Shown: piece after piece, positions 58,236 to 64,000 of the stretch | Position numbering within the stretch: the stretch's first letter is position 1 | How the letters are laid out: every line of letters begins with the position of its first letter | Made by a program: the position numbers and the translations under genes | The notes under the pieces: model-generated | Seen by the model: the letters and a program-made list of their open reading frames with translations, nothing else | Database searches by the model: none | Told to the model about the DNA's origin: nothing | NCBI GenBank assembly: GCA_030544235.1 | Contig: CM060484.1 | Span: 19,836,031 to 19,900,030 of the forward strand | Length of the DNA stretch: 64,000 nt | Source of the DNA: Lepturacanthus savala | Taxonomy: Eukaryota; Chordata; Actinopteri; Scombriformes; Trichiuridae | Reading direction: 5' to 3'

Positions 58236-59892
58236 CAGTGTTAATACAATAAATATACAAAACTGAAACTACTCAACATGCAACTGAAGGTGAAACCAGA
58301 TCTTCAATTACTCCGAATCTTTGAGCAAACAGCCGACCGTCTGTAAATCGTACAAAATATACAAACATCCCTTCCATCATTTCATTAAAATTTAACTGTT
58401 AAGAGATGCTTAAATGACAGTTTCACTCAGTGTTTTCTACCAAACATCATCATGGTTGATTATAAAGCAGAGCTTAAAGCCACAGTCCATCTACAGTACG
58501 TCACACAGTTCACATTGCATTGCAGTCTAACACCATTCTCACATTTATCATGATTTTTGAAGCAACTAAAACAAAAATAAGCTGCAGAGGATTCTTTTTC
58601 TGTAATATTCATACAACTGTACTTATGTTTTACACATGTAATGATGCTAGTGGTTCAAATTAAGCCAGTATGAAATTTAAAAAAAGAAATTAACAGAGCA
58701 AAAACAGGAGAATTGCGTGAAGTCTTAACAGATTTTTTAAAAAAGTATCTTCAGTAAATCAGAAAGATCAAAGGCTCACAAATTAAGACTTTATAAGGCC
58801 CGATTCACTGTATTTACACTCCTGCACGACACATACATGCAAACGCTGAACTGGCTTAAACATGAAACCACAACACATGAGCCGACATGTGAAGCTTCCA
58901 CTGGAGCGACATCAGTCTAGTATGTAGGGGGGAAAAAAAAGACACATGCAAAGACATTTTAGCAGGTAATAAGCTTTTTGAAATTATTTTCTGAGGAACA
59001 CATAATGGAAAATAAAGAGACCAACAAGAACTTCAGATTTTGATGCATTTGATTGCGGGAGTTCACTGATAGTCAATCCACGATTCTCAAATGATGCAAG
59101 CAATGATCAGAAAACCAACAGGACTGACCTCATTGTTCTGATCCTTTAAACCTGTTTATATTGTAATAAAATCGCTGTACAGCACATACATTTAAAACGG
59201 GGGGTCAGTCTGTGTCTAATTTTGTACAATCTTGAATTTGTAACCTCGTCATGCAAAGTGAAGAGAACATCCTGAGTTAAACTGAGGTAAATCTCCAGCA
59301 CACAAGAAAAGCCGGAGACGAGTTACACTTCTCCTCTTCCACTGTATAAACATGCAGCTGTACAGAATAGTGGCTCTCTCATGTCAAACCGTGTCAATGA
59401 TTAGTTTTTTTTTTCCTTTAGAAAATGACACAGATTTTAGGCTTCATGTGAATGCTGAACTCAGCTGGTGCATGCTATGAATTAACCATCTACACACACG
59501 AGGCCGGTTATAGAAACATCCTTCCCAATAAAGTGCAACCAAACCGCGTTTCACAAATGGCTACGTGAGGATCATTATAGGCAAAAGACATCAAGCAAAT
59601 AAATACTTGAACGCGAACTTTAAAGTGACAGTCCACCAAAAATCCAAAAATCTAAATCTTTTAGATATCAAAACACTGTTTGTTGGTGGGAAGCATGGCT
59701 TTTTAAAGTCTGTAGTTCTGTAGTTGATAAAGAAAAACAGCTGTGATGAGCTCAAATTTAGCTTTTAAAAAAGGTCCTATGTCAGAGATTTTAAGATCTT
59801 TGTGATTTTAAGGTCGAGGTGTAATGCAGAGAAAATGCACACAGCGCATATTCAGAAACTGAGCCTTAAATCAAACTGTCAGGACTTCAGTG

Positions 59893-60200
59893 AAGTTGTG
59901 ATGTCACAACAACATAGTCACTACCCACGCACACCCCCCCATTCACAAGCATTCAAATCAGCCATTGATAGGAGAGGCTCAGTAATATTAATGACCTGCT
60001 CTTTATACAGGTCCAGAGAGGAGATGTAAAACTACAGCGAGATGATTTTTGGTTCTTAAAACCACAAATATATTCTATTAGTAACATCACAGACACAGTC
60101 AGTCGTTGCCCAACCCCCATTCAAAGCCATTCATAGCAGCCAATCACGAGGTGTTAAACTATATCAAGATGATTTCTGGTGCTTAAAACCACAAACATCT
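59893..60200. repeat. Imperfect tandem duplication
   Basis: Unit 1 has CAACATAGTCACTACCCACG, CCCCCCCATTCACAAGCATTC and GATGATTTTTGGTTCTTAAAACCACAAATA. Unit 2 has CACAGTCAGTCGTTGCCCAA, CCCCCATTCAAAGCCATTC and GATGATTTCTGGTGCTTAAAACCACAAACA. The second unit is shorter, lacking the middle stretch with GGTCCAGAGAGG. Confidence 0.65.
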
Positions 60201-60744
60201 CGTTTAAATCTTGTTTAACTTTAAATAAAACCCAGGAAAAGTGTCAAATTGGTTCAATAGAAACTTCAGGGGTTTATATGCTTTAAAGTTAGGTTTGTCA
60301 GTTAGTTTCCAGTTTGTATTTTAGTTATCTGCCCTATTTAGTTCTGATTCTGATCTTTCAGTCATATTTGAGCCACGTTATTCTACCAATAATGAAAACA
60401 GAGTTTCTCCATAGTAATGTTATTGTGAAGAAGCAACAGGGAATTGTTTATCTGGACATTTGGATTTAGAGTTATTTGAATATGTTTGCTTGGGATCTGG
60501 AAAATTATGTTTGTTAGTGTTTTCTGACAAATTATAGAAAAAAAGTTATCAAAATAATAATTGCCAGTTAATGAAAACAAATACTACTTACAGCCCTGCG
60601 ATCTAAGGATATGATTCTGGGAAATTTGGGGATTTTGAAGCATCACTTTAAGGAAGGCTACGTACTCTGAGTAAAAGCAGAAGGTAGAAGGCAAAGCAGT
60701 GAACTGGAATGCACAGCATTCATCTTCAGCAATACCAAGTCTCT

Positions 60745-60764
60745 CCACCAGGGGGCAGCAGTGT
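60745..60764 (+). promoter_or_regulatory. CTCF-like binding motif
   Basis: CCACCAGGGGGCAGCAGTG matches the core of the vertebrate CTCF motif (CCACCAGGGGGC). It lies between the ends of two convergent genes. A motif match only. Confidence 0.5.
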
Positions 60765-60938
60765 TGAGTTATAAACTCAGGGGAAAAAGAGACACAGCAG
60801 AAATAAATCAGAGAATGCTGCTGAATGACAATTAACAGACTGTAGTGAGTACTATACGCCGTCCATCTGTCCAATAATAAATTAATTTAAAAATAGGAAG
60901 TAGTGATTAGATCAATAAATCAAAGGCAGGCTCAGACA

Positions 60939-60940
<2 letters not shown>

Positions 60941-60981
<41 letters not shown>
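60941..60981. repeat. (CA)n microsatellite
   Basis: About 40 bases of uninterrupted CA, within the predicted scamp1 3'UTR. Confidence 0.95.
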
Positions 60982-60986
<5 letters not shown>

Positions 60987-61454
60987 ACTTGTTGGAAATG
61001 CCCAGGTAACTTCATAAGATGGGACATGGTTCGGCTACATTAGTGTCTGTCTGCGGGGGACAAACAGGCCTGGAGGCGGCACCGACTGTTATAGAGGCAC
61101 ACGAACATTCATTAGGTTGTTGGCCAAACTCACACAAACTCACAAAAAAAAAAAAAAGTCGAGCACACTGGTTGAGTGGTAGGAGTGCAGTGATGAGTCC
61201 CAGAGTCGCTGATGAGCGGGCACGCTGTAGCTGGGGGGAGGGAAGAGAGTCGAGGCCCTGTTTGAATGTTCCTCATTTGGGTTTTTCAGGTGGTAGGAGG
61301 CCAACTGGAGCGCGATCACACGTCACATATCGTCAGAAGGCTGGGAACTCTCCGTGGGTTCCGATGGGGGCTCGGTGGAAGCTGGGCGTTGCACTGAGAG
61401 AGGAAGAAGAGGGCGCGGGTCGGACGGAGAGAGGAGCGGACACCGCGGCGCCGA

Positions 61455-61604
61455 TCAGATCTGCTCCTTGAAGCTTTCCGTCGCAGCCCTGGTGGCAGCG
61501 TTGGCGGCGGCCGTCTGCACCGTCTTGTTGGACATGACGCCGGTAGCGAACTCCTGCTGGGCCTTCTCAAAGCTGGCACCGGTGGTACGGTACATCGCAT
61601 GGAC
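61455..61604 (-). CDS. scamp1: SCAMP1, last coding exon (49 codons and stop)
   Basis: Encodes the cytoplasmic C-terminal tail, VHAMYRTTGASFEKAQQEFA followed by TGVMSNKTVQTAAANAATRA and ATESFKEQI, then TGA at 61457-61455. The RTTGASFEKAQQEFATGVMSNKTVQTAAANAA core is the SCAMP1 tail; after it the fish sequence is shorter and differs from mammalian forms. The exon starts in phase 0 after the acceptor CCTCAG. SCAMP1 is a carrier protein of post-Golgi recycling vesicles and acts in membrane trafficking and exocytosis. Confidence 0.96.
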   Translation of the reverse strand, partial: VHAMYRTTGASFEKAQQEFATGVMSNKTVQTAAANAATRAATESFKEQI

Positions 61605-61670
61605 CTGAGGAACATGTACAGCTTAGACTGTGACCCAGAAATATCTTGACTCCTGAATAAACAAGGAGGT

Positions 61671-61982
61671 ACAGCTGCAACAATGAGTGGCAATAATCAA
61701 TTTGAGTCATTTTTAAGAAGAAAATGTCCTAATTCTCTGGTTCCAGCTTCTCAAATCTGATTATATTCTAGTTTCTTTAATCTTCTATAATAGTAAACTG
61801 ATGATCTTTGGGTTGTGGACTGTTGGTCTGGACAAAAGAAGAGATTTTAGGTCAACTCTGCAGCTTTGTGTAACACTGATCGACATTTTACTTCATTTTA
61901 TGAACCAAACAACTAAAGAATTAATCACTTCAATAATCAATAGATTAAACAACTTCCAAAATAGTCATTAGTTGCAATTATA
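61671..61982 (-). repeat. hAT-type short element, long copy
   Basis: On the plus strand CTGCAACAATGAGTGGCAATA starts it and CAAAATAGTCATTAGTTGCAA ends it, with CTGATGATCTTTGGGTTGTGG and CTGTTGGTCTGGACAAAAG inside. Both termini are recognisable; no clear 8-bp duplication was found by eye. Confidence 0.65.
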
Positions 61983-62075
61983 CTTTCTACTCCACTAAAT
62001 TTATCCGACAGCTTTATTTATAGACACAAGTAGAACTGATTTTATCTTTAATCCGATTAAAGATAAAAATCACTT
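61978..62075 (+). repeat. Fragment of 'TACTCCACTACATTTA' repeat
   Basis: CTACTCCACTAAATTTATCC and GACAGCTTTATTTATAGACA resemble the family listed at 4950-5125, abutting the hAT copy. Confidence 0.4.
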
Positions 62076-62490
62076 CTATTTTCTGTATTTTTTTTCCAAC
62101 TGCTCTTTTCTTATATGAATTTGCTATGCACTTTGTATAAAGGTAAAGTATCTAAAATTGGGTACATGTTAATATATAACACTAAAATGCTCTCACATGT
62201 ATTTAATAATTGTTTGAACACTTAGAATCTACATTTGTAAACATGTCATCTTTATATATTTATTTATATATATTTATTTTTGTAGTTCTTTAGTTATCAT
62301 TTTTGAGGAGGGGGATGTTCTGATATAATGTTTTATGTGATGCTTTCTTCATAATCAACTATCAAAATAATAGTTACCCTATAAGGAGAGAAATAGGATG
62401 AGAAAAGTACTATTAAAAGCATAATGACAGTTTTTGTTTTTTTTAAACAATTCTGGGATCTGTGTCTTCTACTGTTTGCCATTTTTTCAC

Positions 62491-62608
62491 CTTTTTGAAC
62501 ATAATGAGGGACATGACAGCCAGTGACGTGAAGAGAGCAGCGATGAGGATCATTATGATGCCCACTGGGATGCTCTGATTCAGGCCAATCAGAGCAGAGA
62601 TCCAGCCA
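62491..62608 (-). CDS. scamp1: SCAMP1, exon with fourth membrane segment
   Basis: 118 bases: the final T of a split Ser codon, then GWISALIGLNQSIPVGIIMI and LIAALFTSLAVMSLIMFKK, ending in phase 0 before a GTGAAA donor. This is the last of the four membrane segments of SCAMP proteins. It agrees closely in order with the human SCAMP1 exon I recall (GWISSLTGLNQNIPVGI). Confidence 0.96.
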
Positions 62609-62800
62609 CTGAGGACAGGAAAGGGGTTTAAAGTCAACAAAACATTTCACCGTGAATAGACACCATCTGCAGCTGTTAATTCTGAGCCTGTTTAAAGATT
62701 TACTTCCTCAGAAACCAATGAGCTGGTGGCTGAGATCTAAAGCTGAAACTGAATAACACACGGTAGGTTTTGTTTTTTTCCAAATTGCTTGTTTCCTCAC
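62609..62800 (-). other. scamp1 intron, short
   Basis: 192 bases with consensus GTGAGG donor at 62800-62795 and TCCTCAG acceptor before 62608. No repeats seen. Confidence 0.85.
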
Positions 62801-62902
62801 CTGGCGCCCCATCCAGTGATGCCGATACACTGGAGGACGTACACGCCCACCTGACAGATGTACACGAAGAAGAAGATAAAAAACCTGAATGAACTGTCAC
62901 TC
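62801..62902 (-). CDS. scamp1: SCAMP1, exon with third membrane segment
   Basis: 102 bases: completes an Arg, then SDSSFRFFIFFFVYICQVGV and YVLQCIGITGWGA, then two bases of the Ser codon finished by the next exon. It forms the third membrane segment and the short loop after it. Phase fits both neighbours exactly. Confidence 0.96.
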
Positions 62903-63692
62903 CTGCAGAAAAAAGAAGAACACAAAAAGCACAATGTGAACAAAATGGGGCACGGACAGCTGACTGCTTGTACACTTTCAAGTTAGAACTGCAACGATTA
63001 CTCGATCAACAAAATTATATAAAATTGAGGGTTTCTTTGACTTCTGTAATGGTAAACTGGATATTTCGGGGTTTCGGACTATTGATTGGAAAATTAATAA
63101 TGGGCACGTTTCACTATTTTCTGAATATTCAGACTATTTTATCGGCTGAACAACTAAATAATTAAACACACAATATGGGTGTTATGGTCTTCTTCTGGTT
63201 AGGATTCCCTCAGTGTTTGCCGTTCAGGTTTTTACTGGGAACTAAATTATCCTCTCCAAAATAAATAGATTCAGTAATTAAACCTAAGAAACACTGCTTT
63301 TCACCACTGCTACCTGAGCTACTGCAAATATTTGCTCAGCTTGTTTCTCTAATACCTTAAGATCCAGACATCCAATGACTAAAATCCTTCATGTGGTTAA
63401 AGATGGTTAAAAAACAACCAATAGGTAAAAAAATTCTATTGATAAAATGTGGTGTTAAACTGAATGAAAAATCTATTCATGGCAGCCATGTAACGTCCCC
63501 TGTTTACATTCAAATTAATGATTAAATTATAATTTACGTGTTTACAATTGTTAATGAAAGTGCACAACTCAACAGACCATAGATCTAGTCATTATTAGAC
63601 ACTTGAAAAGTTATTACAAATTTTGGGCCTTTAAGTACTAGCTGTTAGTTGCAGTTACATTTTAGGAAAATCCATTTCTCATACATTGTTAC
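62903..63692 (-). other. scamp1 intron with one hAT-type fragment
   Basis: Donor GTAACA at 63692-63687 and acceptor TTTCTGCAG before 62902. Contains the hAT-type fragment 62983-63165; the rest is AT-rich. Confidence 0.85.
62983..63165 (+). repeat. hAT-type fragment
   Basis: TAGAACTGCAACGATTACTCG, GTTTCTTTGACTTCTGTAATG, GGTAAACTGGATATTTCGGG and TTTTATCGGCTGAACAACTAA follow hAT family order from the left end. Confidence 0.65.
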
Positions 63693-63852
63693 CTGAAAGC
63701 TCCATAAATTGGTCTGTACCAACAGACGAAAGAACAGGGTGTGAAGAGCAAGAGCCACAGAATGGACAAGCCAAAGTCCACGCCGCGACTCGCGTCCACA
63801 CAGAACCAGGAGAGACAGCCGATCATGTTCGCCAGCAGCGTCCCGGCATGAA
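63693..63852 (-). CDS. scamp1: SCAMP1, exon with second membrane segment and E-peptide
   Basis: 160 bases coding HAGTLLANMIGCLSWFCVDA and SRGVDFGLSILWLLLFTPCS, then FVCWYRPIYGAF and two bases of Arg. The CWYRPIYGAFR stretch is the conserved 'E-peptide' loop between membrane segments two and three, linked in SCAMPs to vesicle fusion. VDFGLSILW and FTPCSFVCWYRP agree with the SCAMP1 I recall. Acceptor TTCTCAG precedes 63852. Preceding exons lie outside the window. Confidence 0.96.
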
Positions 63853-64000
63853 CTGAGAAGAGAAAAACAAAAAGAGGAAAAAACAAACAGCGTGGGTGAG
63901 TATCTGGATGGAGCTTTTGGTGAAAGTGGGGCAGCATTGGCACGTCACCGTGCTGTCGGGGCCTGGAAAGTAGGCTGCAGGACACAGCAGGGTCCAGTGT
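63853..64000 (-). other. scamp1 intron, cut by the window edge
   Basis: No further scamp1 exon can be recognised in these 148 bases; upstream coding exons must lie beyond base 64000. Confidence 0.7.

Larger units (their letters stand above)
58210..61454 (-). other. scamp1 3'UTR (predicted)
   Basis: Non-coding, AT-rich and with few dispersed repeats, which suits a transcribed 3'UTR. It contains an imperfect tandem duplication (about 59893-60200), a CTCF-like motif, a (CA)n tract at 60941-60981 and a GC-rich part close to the stop codon. The extent is inferred from the poly(A) signal only. Confidence 0.5.
61605..62490 (-). other. scamp1 intron with hAT and other repeat pieces
   Basis: Acceptor CCTCAG read on the - strand just above 61604; donor GTGAAA at 62490-62485. 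The intron holds a minus-oriented hAT-type copy at 61671-61982 and a TACTCCACTAAATTTATCCGA fragment at 61978-62075. Confidence 0.8.

Noticed and set aside
61019..61608. 150- and 84-codon + strand open frames
   Set aside because: They overlap antisense the last scamp1 coding exon and its GC-rich 3' flank; the - strand reading matches SCAMP1.
1..64000. CRISPR array, bacterial operon or integrated virus
   Set aside because: The direct repeats are dispersed transposons or microsatellites without regular spacers, and no viral or phage gene is recognisable.

Overview
This is nuclear DNA from a ray-finned fish, most likely a percomorph teleost. The evidence is split genes with GT-AG introns, an AT-rich background with many CA/GT, AT and GA microsatellites, and a dense load of short DNA transposons of types common in spiny-rayed fishes. 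I cannot name the species. Nothing looks bacterial or viral, and I found no CRISPR array, rRNA or convincing tRNA gene.

Two protein-coding genes are visible, both near the right end. lhfpl2 (a four-pass membrane protein of the LHFP family) lies on the + strand: a 5'UTR exon at 46105-46520 joined to coding exon 46521-46938, a 6.8 kb intron, a last coding exon 53712-53968, and a 3'UTR with two AATAAA signals near 54.53-54.55 kb. The joined reading frame is 224 codons plus stop. scamp1 (secretory carrier membrane protein 1) lies on the - strand; its last four coding exons are at 63693-63852, 62801-62902, 62491-62608 and 61455-61604, and a long predicted 3'UTR runs down to a poly(A) signal at 58230-58235. 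The rest of scamp1 lies beyond base 64000. The two genes are convergent, as they are in human 5q14.1.

The first 46 kb has no coding exon I recognise. It is best read as the region upstream of lhfpl2 plus its long 5' intron. Two places look like alternative non-coding first exons: about 8.66-9.015 kb (donor GTAAGT, with a CAG repeat) and about 40.0-40.26 kb (CCAAT box, GC-box-like motif, donor GTGAGT). The 46105-46520 leader holds four short upstream ORFs, two of which are bare start-stop pairs.

The rest is a mosaic of repeats: a broken Tc1/mariner transposon with DD36E spacing (6923-8134); about ten copies of a Tc1-type non-autonomous element beginning near 'TTCAAAAGTTTGGGGTCA', five of them inside the lhfpl2 coding-region intron; about fourteen copies or pieces of a hAT-type element, one with a perfect 8-bp target duplication; a SINE-like unit at 33.8-34.2 kb; inverted-repeat elements; and several local duplications that show how repeats and their flanks were copied together (10.5/12.1 kb, 14.1/22.3 kb, 33.6/49.6 kb, 34.2/48.8 kb, 48.8/53.1 kb). 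No clearly new biochemical system was found. The most interesting points are the leader architecture of lhfpl2 and the shared-breakpoint repeat duplications.
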